A DNA stretch of 64,000 nt from Allocoleopsis franciscana PCC 7113. Its GTDB lineage: Bacteria; Cyanobacteriota; Cyanobacteriia; Cyanobacteriales; Coleofasciculaceae. The notes under the pieces were generated by a model. It saw nothing but the letters and a program-made list of their open reading frames with translations. It was not told the origin of the DNA and did no database searches. This document shows, in pieces, positions 23,944 through 35,117 of this stretch. Each line of letters begins with the position of its first letter. Within the stretch, counting starts at the first letter, position 1. The DNA lies in contig NC_019738.1 in the NCBI RefSeq assembly GCF_000317515.1, forward strand, positions 1,153,501 to 1,217,500, given 5' to 3'. Made by a program: the position numbers and the translations under genes.

Positions 23944-26202
23944 ATGCTGAATAAGCCGACGTTAAAACGTTGTTTTCAATATAAAATTATAAATTCAGAA
24001 GATATATTTCTCATATCCGAAAGAGGTTCTCTGAGGCTAAGTGGTCGTCTCTATCGATTGTTAATCCCTTTGTTAGATGGGAATCATACCGTTGACGAAA
24101 TTGTTGAGCAACTGAAAGACAAGGTATCTGCGCCAGAGGTTTATTATACTCTGATGTTGATGGAACAAAAGGGCTACATTGTTGAAAGCGATATTCCTCT
24201 ACCCTCTAACTTAGCTATCTTCTGCGATCATTTAAACATTGAACCCCAAAAAGCCTTCCGTCGGTTGCAATCAACGAAAGTTGCAGTAAAAACCTTTGGT
24301 TCTAATCTTCCTTATTCTGAATTTAAAACAACTCTTGAATCCCTGCATATCCAAGTTGCTGAAGAAGGAGACCTAGAAATTGTCTTAACGGATGACTATC
24401 TGCAAGATGGCTTAGAGACGGTTAATGAAAAAGCCTTACATTTTTCACGTCCTTGGATGTTAGTCAATCCTGTGGGAACAATTATTTGGCTCGGGCCGAT
24501 AGTTGTGCCAGGAAAAACTGGGTGTTGGCAGTGCCTAGCTCAACGCTTGCGAGACAACAGACCGGTTGAAGAGTTTATCCAAAGACACGCCAATATTTCA
24601 ACTCTTTTCCCACCCCCTATTGATTCCCTGCCTTCTACATTGCAAACTGCTTTGGGGATGGCAGCGACTGAAGTTTTTAAATGGATTTTACAGGGAGAAA
24701 ATCAACGATTAGAAGGCGTGCTGGTGACTCATGATACTCTCACTCTGGAAAGCCAAAACCACAGTTTAGTTAAACGTCCTCAGTGTCCGAGTTGTGGAGA
24801 AATTGCTAATGGTTTGAAGAGGAAACCCTTACCCATTATTTTAGGACACCGAAAGAAAACGTTTACCGCCGATGGGGGACATCGTTTTATTTCACCCGAA
24901 GAAACGCTGAGGAAATATCAACATCATCTTAGCCCGATTACGGGAGTTGTTCGAGAACTATCTAAGGTATTCACGGGGTCAAATGACTTAACTCATACTT
25001 ATGTGGCTAAGCATCATTTCGCCACGATGTTCGACGATGTGGATACCTTACGACGAAATATTTTGGGCAGAAGTGCGGGTAAAGGAAAGACTAACGAGCA
25101 AGCTAGAGCCAGTGCTTTTTGTGAAGCAATTGAGAGATATTCGGGTACCTTTCAAGGAGACGAATTTAGACAAAAAAGCAGTTACCAAAAATTAGGGGAT
25201 AAAGCCATTCATCCCAATGCCTGTCTGAATTTCAGTCAAGCGCAGTACGAGAATCGGGCTTCATGGAATGCCAACTGTTTTGGCTGGTTTCAAAAAGTGC
25301 CAGAACCCTTTGATCAAGAACAAGAAATTGATTGGACACCGATTTGGTCGTTAACTCATAAAGACTTTAAGTATTTGCCAACCGCTTACTGCTATTATGG
25401 CTATCCCAAACCCCCAAAGATAGATTGTTGGGCAGACTCCAATGGTTGCGCGGCTGGAAATACGATCGAAGAGGCAATTTTGCAGGGCTTTATGGAGTTA
25501 GTGGAGCGAGACTGCGTAGCCTTGTGGTGGTACAACCAGGTCAAAAGACCGAAGGTCGATTTAGATAGTTTTGATGAACCGTATTTTCAATCCCTAAAGG
25601 ACTATTACCAAACTCTGAATCGGGAACTTTGGGTTTTGGATATCACCAGCGATTTGAATATCCCGGCTTTTGCCGCCATTAGTAGGAGAACTGACCGAAA
25701 GGTGGAAGATATTATCCTTGGCTACGGTGCTCATTTTGACCCTCAGCTTGCTATTCAAAGATCACTGACTGAAATCAACCAAATTCTGCCTTCGGTTTTG
25801 TCAGCGAATGCGGATGGAAGTACGCAATACACTCCATCCGCCGATCCCCTAGCCTTAGACTGGTGGAAAACCGCGACGCTGGAAAATCAGCCCTACTTAG
25901 TTCCCGATGAAAGCGTTGTTCCAAAAGTGTCTGCTGATTATCCCCAATTATGGAGTGATGACCTACGTGAAGATGTCTTACTTTGCAATCAAATTGCCGA
26001 AAAACATGGCATGGAACTGTTGGTTTTGGATCAGACCCGTCCGGATATTGGGCTGAAGGTTGTCAAGGTCATTGTTCCTGGAATGCGTCACTTTTGGAAA
26101 CGCTTAGGTTCAGGACGGCTTTATGAAGTTCCTGTGCAATTGGGTTGGTTAAAAGAACCACTCCAGGAAAATCAACTCAATCTATTTCCCATGTGGATGT
26201 AA
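23944..26202 (+). CDS. E1-like/YcaO fusion, TOMM-type cyclodehydratase
   Basis: A 752-residue protein. Residues 1 to about 90 look like the leader-binding winged-helix part (LSGRLYRLLIPLLDGNHTVD ... YYTLMLMEQKGYIV). An E1-ubiquitin-activating-like domain follows, with two CxxC pairs (GCWQC; QCPSC) for structural zinc. The YcaO domain starts near residue 310 and has the ATP-site motifs SAFCEAIER (SxxxExxER), FMELVERDC and QRSLTEINQ (QxxxE). Such C-D fusions convert Cys, Ser and Thr of precursor peptides to azolines. The end reads LNLFPMWM rather than a clean PxPxP. No separate dehydrogenase or exporter gene is adjacent. Confidence 0.9.
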   Translation: MLNKPTLKRCFQYKIINSEDIFLISERGSLRLSGRLYRLLIPLLDGNHTVDEIVEQLKDKVSAPEVYYTLMLMEQKGYIVESDIPLPSNLAIFCDHLNIEPQKAFRRLQSTKVAVKTFGSNLPYSEFKTTLESLHIQVAEEGDLEIVLTDDYLQDGLETVNEKALHFSRPWMLVNPVGTIIWLGPIVVPGKTGCWQCLAQRLRDNRPVEEFIQRHANISTLFPPPIDSLPSTLQTALGMAATEVFKWILQGENQRLEGVLVTHDTLTLESQNHSLVKRPQCPSCGEIANGLKRKPLPIILGHRKKTFTADGGHRFISPEETLRKYQHHLSPITGVVRELSKVFTGSNDLTHTYVAKHHFATMFDDVDTLRRNILGRSAGKGKTNEQARASAFCEAIERYSGTFQGDEFRQKSSYQKLGDKAIHPNACLNFSQAQYENRASWNANCFGWFQKVPEPFDQEQEIDWTPIWSLTHKDFKYLPTAYCYYGYPKPPKIDCWADSNGCAAGNTIEEAILQGFMELVERDCVALWWYNQVKRPKVDLDSFDEPYFQSLKDYYQTLNRELWVLDITSDLNIPAFAAISRRTDRKVEDIILGYGAHFDPQLAIQRSLTEINQILPSVLSANADGSTQYTPSADPLALDWWKTATLENQPYLVPDESVVPKVSADYPQLWSDDLREDVLLCNQIAEKHGMELLVLDQTRPDIGLKVVKVIVPGMRHFWKRLGSGRLYEVPVQLGWLKEPLQENQLNLFPMWM

Positions 26203-26216
26203 TCAGTGTTTTGTAG

Positions 26217-26424
26217 GGTGGGTTAGGCGTAGCCGTAACCCACCAATGGTTCGATAGATAGTGGTACATTACGATGTCGCTCACACACCCTATTAACTCC
26301 AATCGCCAAAAGTCAAAAGTCAAAATTATAGCCCTTCTCGATTTGATGAGGTACACTCTTCTGACCTCTCTCCTTGTAGGAGAGAGGCTTTGATTCTTAC
26401 TCCCCTTCCCTACCAGGGAAGGGG
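26217..26424. repeat. Three dispersed hairpin repeats
   Basis: GGTGGGTTA pairs with TAACCCACC at 26217-26244, CTCTCTCCT pairs with AGGAGAGAG at 26376-26396, and CCCCTTCCCT pairs with AGGGAAGGGG at 26402-26424. All are of types seen scattered in cyanobacterial genomes. They fill the gap between the maturase and the amidohydrolase genes, and a 93-codon minus-strand frame across them is not a gene. Confidence 0.75.
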
Positions 26425-26489
26425 TGGGGGTTAGGTTATTCTGATGTATCTCACGCAACTGAGAACTGCTATATCTAATTTAGAAACTG

Positions 26490-27572
26490 ATGTTTAACGG
26501 ATATCAAATTGTCGATGTCGATTCCCATGTCACCGAGCCACCTGAGATCTGGGCTAAGTACCTTGAGCCGGCATTTAAGAGCTTTGCACCGTCGCCGGAC
26601 ATGAAAATTAAGGGTGAAGAGATTATTCACAAAATCTCCGCGCAGTTTCGCAGCACAGCCACCCAACAGATGATGCAGCGTCATCCCATGTCTGTACTCA
26701 ATGGCTTTGACCCAGAAACTCATGTTAGCGCCATGATGCAGATGGGAGTTGATATCTGTTTTCTGTATCCCAATACCGGGTTATGGGTTTTTGCCAACGA
26801 TGCTATGGCACCGCAACTAGCTGGGGCATTTACTCGCGCCTACAATAATTGGTTACGAGATTTTTGCAGTTATGACCCACAAATTCTCAAAGCGGTGGGA
26901 GTTATGAATCTTCATGCTCCTGAAGAAATGGTACAAGAATTGGAGCGGATTGCAGGGTTTGGTTGGAAAGCCGTCTTTGTGCAACCTAACCCCATTAAGG
27001 GACGCTTGCTGAGTGACCCGGCTTATGAGCCATTTTGGACGAAGTGTGAACAGTTAGGGATAGCCGTCGGTCTTCATGCCTCTGCTCATAGTCGTGTACC
27101 AACCACTGGTGCAGATCGATTTAACACCGAATTTGCCATCCACGCCTGCTCTCATCCCATGGAACAGATGATGGCAATGCTCGCCCTGATTGAAGGAGGC
27201 GTATTAGAACGCCACCCTAAACTTAGGGTGGGATTTTTAGAGTCAGGTTGCGGTTGGCTTCCCTACTGGTTGTGGCGACTGGATGAAGAGTACGAGAATT
27301 TGCAATGGGAGGTGAAGGACAACGTCAAGATGAAGCCTTCCGAGTACTTCCGTCGCCAGTGCTTTGTCGCCATCGAGCCAAATGAACCTTATCTGGATTG
27401 GGTGATTCAGTCTATCGGCTGTGATAATCTCTTGTTTGGTACTGACTACCCCCATATCGATCACACGTTAGACATTGTGGAGAAAGCCGTGGCACTTGAG
27501 GAGCGGCTATCCCAGAAAACGGTACACAAAATTCTCTGGGATAACCCTGTTCGTTTCTACGGATTGGAATGA
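26490..27572 (+). CDS. Amidohydrolase-2 family metal-dependent hydrolase
   Basis: A 360-residue TIM-barrel type protein. It opens MFNGYQIVDVDSHVTEPPEI, where DxDxH replaces the more usual HxH metal motif, as in the aminocarboxymuconate-decarboxylase-like branch. Later ligands are His in GIAVGLHASAHS, His in AIHACSHPMEQ and Asp in LLFGTDYPHIDH. Family members hydrolyse or decarboxylate small carboxylic or amide substrates. It lies 288 bp after the YcaO gene in the same direction. A role in tailoring or cleaving the peptide is possible, since an amidohydrolase works in bottromycin synthesis, but it could be an unrelated catabolic enzyme. Confidence 0.88.
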   Translation: MFNGYQIVDVDSHVTEPPEIWAKYLEPAFKSFAPSPDMKIKGEEIIHKISAQFRSTATQQMMQRHPMSVLNGFDPETHVSAMMQMGVDICFLYPNTGLWVFANDAMAPQLAGAFTRAYNNWLRDFCSYDPQILKAVGVMNLHAPEEMVQELERIAGFGWKAVFVQPNPIKGRLLSDPAYEPFWTKCEQLGIAVGLHASAHSRVPTTGADRFNTEFAIHACSHPMEQMMAMLALIEGGVLERHPKLRVGFLESGCGWLPYWLWRLDEEYENLQWEVKDNVKMKPSEYFRRQCFVAIEPNEPYLDWVIQSIGCDNLLFGTDYPHIDHTLDIVEKAVALEERLSQKTVHKILWDNPVRFYGLE

Positions 27573-27688
27573 GAAAGCCTTCAACTGTCTAGCAAACGCT
27601 CTGAAAAGACATGGGCTTTTAACCCGCTTCGATCTAACTTCATCAAAAATTCAATACCTAGCTGAATACCTACTTTTAGCAAACATTA

Positions 27689-27724
27689 AATAGGGTGCGT
27701 TACACTGTGTTAACGCACCCTATT
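27689..27724. repeat. Dispersed hairpin repeat
   Basis: AATAGGGTGCGTTA pairs perfectly over 14 bp with TAACGCACCCTATT around an 8-base loop. It lies between the amidohydrolase and the giant kinase gene. It might end the upstream transcript, though no T-tract follows. Confidence 0.75.
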
Positions 27725-27770
27725 ACTTTAAAGTTCACTTTATAAAACGAATTTTCAGGAGAATTGAACA

Positions 27771-30700
27771 ATGAATGCGCTGACTGACTACCAGATTCTC
27801 GCCAAAATCTACGAAAGTGCAAATTCATTAGTTTATCAAGCGAGCCTTAATCAGAATAATCAACCCATTATTCTCAAAGTTCTGAAAGAAGATTACCCCA
27901 CGCCATCAGAACTCACTCGCTATAAGCAGGAATATGAAATTACTCGTTCTCTGAATCTGGATGGTGTTGTCAAAGTTTATGACTTGCAGAGATATCAAAA
28001 TAGTTTAGCCATGCTCTTGGAGGATTTTGGCGGAGAATCCTTAAAGAGCTGGATGACAAAACGCAAGTTTACGCTGGAAGAGTTCCTGACGATTGCCATC
28101 AAGATTGCGGAGAGTTTAGGGGCTATTCACGCTGCCAATATCATCCACAAAGATATTAATCCGTCTAATCTCGTCTATAACCCCGAAACTGGACAAATTA
28201 AAATCATCGACTTTGGGATTTCCACCGTTTTATCGCGGGAAAATCCGACAATTTGTAATCCCGATCGCATAGAGGGAACTTTAGCCTATATTTCGCCAGA
28301 GCAAACCGGCAGAATGAATCGGGCAATCGATTACCGAACTGACTTGTATTCCCTCGGTGTTACCTTCTACGAATTGCTCACTCATCAACTTCCTTTTACA
28401 ACTCATGATGCGATGGAGTTGGTGCATTGTCATATCGCTAAACAACCTATAGCACCCCATGAACTTGTAGGGACGCAGGTTGGTGCGCCCTTACCAACCA
28501 TCGTTTCAGAGATTGTGATGAAACTGATGGCGAAAACGGCAGAGGAACGCTATCAAAGTGCTTGGGGACTAAAAGCTGATTTAGAAACCTGTCTGCATCA
28601 GTTACAAACTACCGCTCAGATTTCAGAATTCTCTCTAGCGGATCAAGATGTTTCCGAGAAGTTTCAAATCCCGCAAAAACTCTACGGACGGGAAGAGGAA
28701 GTAAAAACTCTACTTTCAGCTTTTGATCGAGTCGCCGCAGGGGTGGATTTAACCTCTCCCTCAGTCCTTCTTGACCCCCCTCATTCCCCCCGAAACGGGG
28801 GGAGGACAGAGGACGAAACTTTTTATGCACGAGAGGAAAGTCAAATTCCCCCCCTAAAAAAGGGGGGGCAGGGGGGTAAAGAAGGGGGGTTAGGTCACTC
28901 CGAATTAATACTTGTTGCGGGTTATTCAGGCATTGGCAAATCAGCTTTAGTCAATGAAATCCACAAACCCATTGTTCAACAGCGAGGGTATTTTATTGCT
29001 GGTAAGTTCGATCAGTTTAAGCGCGATATTCCTTATGCTTCTCTAATTCAAGCCTTCCAAGATTTAGCTCGGCAGTTACTGACGGAAAGTGAAGCACAGT
29101 TAGAAATTTGGAAGCAGAAACTTTTAAATGCATTGGGTAGCAATGGTCAAGTCATCATCGATGTCATTCCCGAAGTAGAACTGATTATCGGTGAACAGCC
29201 TTCAGTGCCACAGTTAGGCTCAACGGAGTCACAAAATCGATTTAACTTGGTTTTTCAAAACTTCATTGGTGTTTTTACTGACAAACAACACCCCCTGGTT
29301 ATTTTTCTGGACGATTTACAGTGGGCAGATTCAGCATCTTTAAAATTAATTCAGTTGCTAATGACTGACCCAGATAGTCAATATCTTCTGATGATTGGAG
29401 CCTATCGAGATAATGAAGTTAGTCCAACTCATCCGTTAATGCAAACTTTAGATCAGATTCAACAGACGGGGACAAGAGTAAGTACCATTACCCTTCAACC
29501 CTTAAGTGTTGACTGCGTCAATCAATTAATTGCCGATACCTTAAACGGCTCAATCGAAAGGTCAAATCCGCTAGCCCAACTAGCCTTTAATAAAACCAAC
29601 GGAAATCCCTTTTTCTTAACTCAGTTACTCCAATTCCTCTACACAGAAAACCTGTTGTCATTTGACTTCATTACGGGTGGCTGGCAGTGGGATATTGAAC
29701 AAATTCAAGCGGTAGGAATAACCGATAATGTTGTCGAATTAATGATCGGCAAGATTGAAAAGCTTGATGAGAAGACACAGAATGTCTTAAAGTTAGCGGC
29801 TTGTGTTGGGAACCGATTTGATTTAGACGTTCTCTCCGTTGTTAATGCCAAATCCCTATCAGAGACAGCGGCGGAGCTTTGGTCTGCGCTTCAAGAAGGG
29901 TTGATTGTGCCTCTGAGTGACGATTACAAGATTCCCCTGCTTTGGAATCAAGAGATAGAGTCTCGTAATAACTCAGAAGCCACCCCATCTTTTATCCCCA
30001 ATTTTTCATCCTCCATCCCTTACAAATTTTTGCACGACCGGGTGCAGCAAGCCGCTTATACTCTGATTCCAGAAGACCATAAAAAAGAAGTTCACCTCAA
30101 AGTGGGTCAACTACTACTGCAAAATACTCAGCTAGATGAGTTGGCAGAAAATATTTTTGATATTGTTAATCAACTGAATATTGGAGCAGAATTGCTCGTC
30201 CAACAGTCAGAGAAAGATGAGCTGGCTAGATTAAATCTCATTGCTGGGAAAAAAGCGAAGGCTTCTACGGCTTACGAACCCGCACTCAGATATTTAGAAA
30301 CTGGGTTGGAACTTCTGACATTTGGTAGCTGGCAGGAGCAATATAGCTTTACCCTGGAACTCCATATAGAAACGGTGGAAGCACAATTTCTCAACACCCA
30401 GTTTGAGAAAGCAGAAAAACTTTCTGTTTTCATCTTAGAGAATGCTAAATCACTGCTTGAGCGCGTCAAAGTGTATGAACTCAATATTCAGTCCTATATA
30501 GCAAAACAACAATACAACGAAGCCATAGATACAGCACTGGAAGTTCTGGCAAAACTGGGAGTAGACTTGCCCTCAAAACCAGACAAACAGAGGATTGAAG
30601 AAGAACAGAAGACCTTAAAGTTGCTGTTGGGAGATAAACAGATTGAGGACTTAGCCAATCTGCCAGATATGACCAATCCTCATCATCTTGCATCTGTAAG

Positions 30701-33362
30701 AATTTTAATGTCTATTGCTGCTGCTACGGTAGTTGTTAATCCCGACTTATATCCTCTGGTGACGTTGACTGCGGTTAATCTCTGTATCAAAGATGGGAAT
30801 CCACCCCAAGCTGCTGGCGTGTATGTTTTTTACGGCGGGCTTTTGTGTGGAGTAATGGAGGATATTGATTCTGGATATCGGTTTGGTAAACTTTCTTTAA
30901 AGTTGTTAGAGAGATTCAACGTTCGTAAAGCCCTAGTCATACATTTCTATAACGGATATATACAGCATTGGAAAGAGTCGCTTAAAGACACGCTAGAACT
31001 AGTACTGGAAGGTGCTAACAACGGCTTAGAGACAGGAGATTATGAGTTTGCTTGTTATGATGCTGTAAGCTATTGTCTGCAAATGTTCTTTGCTGGGTAT
31101 AATCTGAAAAAAGTCGAACAAAAATATTCAGAATTTATAATATTTATCAGAAAATTAAAACAAAAATATCCCTCTAACTACATAAAAATTAGTAGCGAAA
31201 TTGCACTAAACTTAATCCATGGAGCTAAGAATCAATATTATTTAATAGACGACTGTAAAGCCAAAGAAGACATTTATATAAAAACTTGGATTCAAGAAAG
31301 CAACGTTTGGTTGTTGTTTCTTACCTATTTAGGAAAAACAATTCTTTCTTATTTTTTTAAGACTTATGAGCAGGCTGTTGAAAACGCAATTGAGGCTGAA
31401 AAATACCTTGATTCTTGCCGCCAGTACATCATTGGAGGGCCATATATTTTTTACTATTCTCTCGCGCTTCTTGCTCAATATCCTATCTCGAAAACGCACA
31501 AGCAAAAACAATTTCTGAAAAAAGTATCATCCAACCAAAAATTGATAAAAGAATGGGCATACCACAGTCCAGCTAATTACCAACATAAATACGAGCTAAT
31601 AGAAGCCGAAAAAGCGCGAATTTTGGGCAAATCTGCGAAAGCAATGGAGCTATACGATCGCGCCATCAAAGGAGCCAGAGAACAAGGATTCATCCACGAA
31701 GAAGCCCTAGCCTACGAACGCGCCGCAGAATTCTACCTCTCCCTGGGCAGAGAAGAAATTGGTCAGTTCTACCTGAAAAATGCCTACCAGTGTTATGTAA
31801 ACTGGGGAGCCGTAGCCAAATTTAAAGCATTAGAAGCCGAATATCCAAAAATTTTAGTCGGCACAACCAACCGAAAGAGCAGTAAGAACACCAGCACGAT
31901 TGTCACCACATCTGAGAGTGAGGCCCAAGCGCTAGACTTATCAACCGTAATCAAAGCCTCGCAAACCCTAACCAGTGAAATTGTTCTGGGCAAATTGCTC
32001 TCTAAGTTGATGAAAATAGCCATTGAAAATGCAGGAGCACAAAAAGGCTTCCTGATTCTCGACAACAATGGCAAGTGGGTAATTGAAGCCGAAGGTGTTG
32101 TGGGTAAAGATGAGGTGAATGTCATGCACTCTATTTCCGTTGATGCGGTTGACTCTACCACCCAAGTTCCCCTCGTCTCAACCGCCATCCTCAACTTTGT
32201 TGCCCACACTCAAGAAAATGTCGTTTTAAATAACGCCACTCATGAGGGACAATATACCCGCGATCCCTACATTATGGCGACTCAACCCAAATCCATTCTC
32301 TGTGCTCCCCTGCTCAACCAAGGCAAACTCAGCGGCATCCTCTACCTAGAAAACAATCTTACAACAGGGGCATTTACCAGCGATCGCGTCGAAACATTAA
32401 GAATCCTTTCCGCCCAAGCCGCCATCTCCATCGAAAACTCCCGCCTCTACAACCAATTAGAAGAATACAACCGGACACTAGAGTTCAGAGTCGAAGAAAG
32501 AACCCAGCAATTACAAGAGAAAAATCAGGAACTCGCCTCTACCCTGAAAAAACTCAAAGCCACTCAAGATCAAATTATTGCTCAAGAAAAACTCGCCTCT
32601 CTCGGTGCTCTCACCGCAGGCATTGCCCATGAGATTAAAAATCCTTTAAACTTTGTGAATAACTTCGCGGAACTCTCTGCCGAATTAACAGAAGAACTCC
32701 TCGAAGAAATTGGCAACCAAAAAGAGAACTTAGATACAGAAACCACAGAATATATTGAAGAGATATTAAATGACCTCACTCAAAACGTCAAAAAAATCAA
32801 CGAACATGGGAAGCGAGCCGACAATATTGTGCGCGGCATGTTGAGCCACTCTGGGGGTAAAGCCGGTGAGCGACAACTCACTGACATCAATGCTTTACTG
32901 GCAGAATATGTAAATTTGGCTTATCACGGAATGCGTGCTAAAGATTCTTCCTTCAACATCACCATAGAAACTCACTATGACGACACCATTGGGTCAATCA
33001 ATGTTGTCCCACAGAATATTAGTCGGGTATTTCTGAATGTGATCAACAACGCTTGTTATACGACTCATGAGAAAAAAAAAGAACTCGGAGACAGATTTAT
33101 GCCCACACTTTCAGTAAGCACAAAAAATCTGGATGAGCAGATAGAAATTCGGATTCGAGATAACGGCAAAGGCATACCGGATGAAATTAGGGATAAAATC
33201 TTCAATCCCTTTTTTACCACCAAGCCCACCGGTCAAGGAACTGGGTTGGGTCTATCCATTAGTCACGATATTATTGTCCAAGAGCATCAAGGCGAACTTA
33301 AGGTGAACACCTCACCGGGCAGTTATTCTGAGTTTGTTATTGTTTTGCCAAAACGGAGTTAA
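27771..33362 (+). CDS. Giant Ser/Thr kinase-AAA-GAF-histidine kinase
   Basis: An 1863-residue multifunctional sensor with AGGAGAA upstream of the start. Domains in order: Ser/Thr kinase (about 1-270, catalytic loop HKDINPSN near 126), a linker altered by a repeat, a P-loop ATPase ([11 protein letters not shown] near 384, [12 protein letters not shown]), a long helical TPR-like region, GAF (about 1390-1560), a coiled coil, HisKA ([13 protein letters not shown], phosphoaccepting His near 1620) and HATPase ([19 protein letters not shown]). This architecture is known from filamentous cyanobacteria; signals are mostly unknown. Three receiver-domain genes follow on the same strand, the first 3 bp away, so phosphotransfer to them is likely. 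Confidence 0.95.
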   Translation: MNALTDYQILAKIYESANSLVYQASLNQNNQPIILKVLKEDYPTPSELTRYKQEYEITRSLNLDGVVKVYDLQRYQNSLAMLLEDFGGESLKSWMTKRKFTLEEFLTIAIKIAESLGAIHAANIIHKDINPSNLVYNPETGQIKIIDFGISTVLSRENPTICNPDRIEGTLAYISPEQTGRMNRAIDYRTDLYSLGVTFYELLTHQLPFTTHDAMELVHCHIAKQPIAPHELVGTQVGAPLPTIVSEIVMKLMAKTAEERYQSAWGLKADLETCLHQLQTTAQISEFSLADQDVSEKFQIPQKLYGREEEVKTLLSAFDRVAAGVDLTSPSVLLDPPHSPRNGGRTEDETFYAREESQIPPLKKGGQGGKEGGLGHSELILVAGYSGIGKSALVNEIHKPIVQQRGYFIAGKFDQFKRDIPYASLIQAFQDLARQLLTESEAQLEIWKQKLLNALGSNGQVIIDVIPEVELIIGEQPSVPQLGSTESQNRFNLVFQNFIGVFTDKQHPLVIFLDDLQWADSASLKLIQLLMTDPDSQYLLMIGAYRDNEVSPTHPLMQTLDQIQQTGTRVSTITLQPLSVDCVNQLIADTLNGSIERSNPLAQLAFNKTNGNPFFLTQLLQFLYTENLLSFDFITGGWQWDIEQIQAVGITDNVVELMIGKIEKLDEKTQNVLKLAACVGNRFDLDVLSVVNAKSLSETAAELWSALQEGLIVPLSDDYKIPLLWNQEIESRNNSEATPSFIPNFSSSIPYKFLHDRVQQAAYTLIPEDHKKEVHLKVGQLLLQNTQLDELAENIFDIVNQLNIGAELLVQQSEKDELARLNLIAGKKAKASTAYEPALRYLETGLELLTFGSWQEQYSFTLELHIETVEAQFLNTQFEKAEKLSVFILENAKSLLERVKVYELNIQSYIAKQQYNEAIDTALEVLAKLGVDLPSKPDKQRIEEEQKTLKLLLGDKQIEDLANLPDMTNPHHLASVRILMSIAAATVVVNPDLYPLVTLTAVNLCIKDGNPPQAAGVYVFYGGLLCGVMEDIDSGYRFGKLSLKLLERFNVRKALVIHFYNGYIQHWKESLKDTLELVLEGANNGLETGDYEFACYDAVSYCLQMFFAGYNLKKVEQKYSEFIIFIRKLKQKYPSNYIKISSEIALNLIHGAKNQYYLIDDCKAKEDIYIKTWIQESNVWLLFLTYLGKTILSYFFKTYEQAVENAIEAEKYLDSCRQYIIGGPYIFYYSLALLAQYPISKTHKQKQFLKKVSSNQKLIKEWAYHSPANYQHKYELIEAEKARILGKSAKAMELYDRAIKGAREQGFIHEEALAYERAAEFYLSLGREEIGQFYLKNAYQCYVNWGAVAKFKALEAEYPKILVGTTNRKSSKNTSTIVTTSESEAQALDLSTVIKASQTLTSEIVLGKLLSKLMKIAIENAGAQKGFLILDNNGKWVIEAEGVVGKDEVNVMHSISVDAVDSTTQVPLVSTAILNFVAHTQENVVLNNATHEGQYTRDPYIMATQPKSILCAPLLNQGKLSGILYLENNLTTGAFTSDRVETLRILSAQAAISIENSRLYNQLEEYNRTLEFRVEERTQQLQEKNQELASTLKKLKATQDQIIAQEKLASLGALTAGIAHEIKNPLNFVNNFAELSAELTEELLEEIGNQKENLDTETTEYIEEILNDLTQNVKKINEHGKRADNIVRGMLSHSGGKAGERQLTDINALLAEYVNLAYHGMRAKDSSFNITIETHYDDTIGSINVVPQNISRVFLNVINNACYTTHEKKKELGDRFMPTLSVSTKNLDEQIEIRIRDNGKGIPDEIRDKIFNPFFTTKPTGQGTGLGLSISHDIIVQEHQGELKVNTSPGSYSEFVIVLPKRS
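28786..28868. repeat. Hairpin repeat inserted in frame within the kinase gene
   Basis: Two G/C-run hairpins, CCCCCC-gaaac-GGGGGG (28786-28802) and CCCCCCC-taaaaaa-GGGGGGG (28848-28868), lie within a roughly 145-bp stretch encoding the Pro/Gly-rich linker PPHSPRNGG ... [16 protein letters not shown] between the kinase and ATPase domains. Such G/C runs are typical of intergenic repeats, so this is probably an insertion tolerated because it kept the frame. Confidence 0.7.
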
Positions 33363-33365
33363 GTC

Positions 33366-33734
33366 ATGAAAATCATGGTTGTGGATGACGAAGAAGATGT
33401 TCAACTTTTATTTCGGCAAAAATTCAGGAAGGAAATCAAAAAAGGTCAAATTGAGTTTCAGTTTGCTTTTTCAGCCCAAGAAGCACTGGAATACTTAAAT
33501 GGTCAGCCTGAACATTCCGTTGTCCTAATTCTCTCAGATATTAATATGCCAGGGATGAACGGTCTAGAATTGCTCAAAATCATTAAAGAAAAATTCCCCC
33601 ATTTAAAAGTCTTTATGATTACCGCCTATGGAGATGAAGAAAATTATAAAGTTGCCATGGAATATGGAGCAGATGACTATCTCCATAAACCTGTTGAATT
33701 TGATACCCTCAAAGACAAAATATTGAATTATTAG
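33366..33734 (+). CDS. Single-domain response regulator
   Basis: A 122-residue receiver domain without an output domain. The acidic pocket is VVDDEED, the phosphoaccepting Asp is in LILSDINMPGMNG, Thr is in FMITAYGD and the conserved Lys in YLHKPVEF. It starts 3 bp after the giant kinase gene stops, so it is probably translated with it and is its direct phosphate acceptor or relay. Confidence 0.95.
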   Translation: MKIMVVDDEEDVQLLFRQKFRKEIKKGQIEFQFAFSAQEALEYLNGQPEHSVVLILSDINMPGMNGLELLKIIKEKFPHLKVFMITAYGDEENYKVAMEYGADDYLHKPVEFDTLKDKILNY

Positions 33735-33758
33735 CTAACCCTAGCCGGGAATGAAAAT

Positions 33759-34943
33759 ATGGCGGCAAAAATCCTGGTTGTAGATGATGAACCTGACTTA
33801 GAACTCCTGATTCGACAGAAATTTAGGAAAAAAATTCGTCAACAAGAACTTCAGTTTATTTTTGCTCATAACGGTGTAGAAGCCTTATTAAAAATTCAAG
33901 CAGAACCGGATATTGATATTGTCTTAACTGATATTAATATGCCCGAAATGGATGGGCTAACCTTATTAACTAAACTCAACGAACAAAATTCTATTATCAA
34001 AGCCATTATTATTTCTGCCTATGGGGATATTGAAAACATTAGAATTGCGATGAATCGAGGTGCTTTTGATTTTCTCACGAAGCCGATTGATTTCCAAGAT
34101 TTAGAAATTACCACCAACAAAACGCTGCAATATGTACAACAGATGAAGCAAGCTTTGGAGCAGGAACGCTACCTCCAGCGTCTCGAAACTGAGAACCTGC
34201 GCCTGAGTACTGAACTCGATATTGCACGGCGTTTACAACAAATGCTCCTGCCGACAAAAGAAGAACTCAGCCAAATGAGCGAACTAGAGATTGCTGGGTT
34301 TATGAAACCCGCTAAGGAGGTGGGTGGTGACTACTATGACGTGCTACAGCACGCCGGAAAAGTCAAAATTGGCATTGGGGATATAACGGGTCATGGCTTA
34401 GAAAGTGGCGTGTTAATGCTAATGGTACAAACCGCCGTGCGAACCCTAGTGACCCATCAAGAGACTGACTCGGTCAAATTTTTGAACACCATCAATCGGA
34501 CGATTTATGATAATCTACAACGAATGCGCTGCGATAAGAACCTAACCCTCGCTTTAGTAGACTATTACAAGGGCGTTCTCACCTTAAGCGGACAGCATGA
34601 GCAAATGATTGTGGTGCGCTCTAGTGGCAGCCTTGAGCAAATCGATACAATCGATTTAGGCTTCCCCATTGGCTTGACAGAAGACATTTCTGATTTTGTA
34701 GCAGAAGCTAGGGTGCAATTGAATCCAGGGGATGTTGTAGTCCTCTACACCGATGGTATTACCGAAGCCGAAGATATCCATGGGGTGCAATACGGTTTGG
34801 ATCGGCTTTGTGACGTGGTCAAAAAATACTGGCAAAGCTCAGCCGATGACATTCGACAGGCTGTGATTGACGAGCTACAGCAGCACATTGGAGAGCAAAA
34901 GGTTTATGATGATATCACTTTACTGGTGCTCAAGCAAAAGTAA
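33759..34943 (+). CDS. Response regulator with PP2C-type (SpoIIE/RsbU) phosphatase
   Basis: A 394-residue protein: receiver domain 1-125 (Asp in [12 protein letters not shown], Lys in FLTKPIDF), a coiled-coil linker (ALEQERYLQRLETENLRLST) and a SpoIIE-type phosphatase from about 190 (KEVGGDYYDVL, IGIGDITGHGLESGVLM, VVVLYTDGITEAEDI). The metal-binding Asp residues are intact. Such regulators dephosphorylate anti-sigma-antagonist-like proteins, which may lie elsewhere. It follows the single-domain regulator by 24 bp. Its receiver is very similar to that of the next gene. Confidence 0.94.
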   Translation: MAAKILVVDDEPDLELLIRQKFRKKIRQQELQFIFAHNGVEALLKIQAEPDIDIVLTDINMPEMDGLTLLTKLNEQNSIIKAIIISAYGDIENIRIAMNRGAFDFLTKPIDFQDLEITTNKTLQYVQQMKQALEQERYLQRLETENLRLSTELDIARRLQQMLLPTKEELSQMSELEIAGFMKPAKEVGGDYYDVLQHAGKVKIGIGDITGHGLESGVLMLMVQTAVRTLVTHQETDSVKFLNTINRTIYDNLQRMRCDKNLTLALVDYYKGVLTLSGQHEQMIVVRSSGSLEQIDTIDLGFPIGLTEDISDFVAEARVQLNPGDVVVLYTDGITEAEDIHGVQYGLDRLCDVVKKYWQSSADDIRQAVIDELQQHIGEQKVYDDITLLVLKQK

Positions 34944-35117
34944 AGTGGACTGAGCAGTTTACTCTAATCGCTACTCTCTTTCAAAAAATATGTGATTAAA
35001 TAAATCACAGCCTGTTAATAAAATAGAACCTAGATACCGATATGAGCAATTCTATAGAGTTCAAGCTGTTGTCGAAAAAAAATTAAACTTATAGTAAATC
35101 CTAATCAGGGAAAAACA

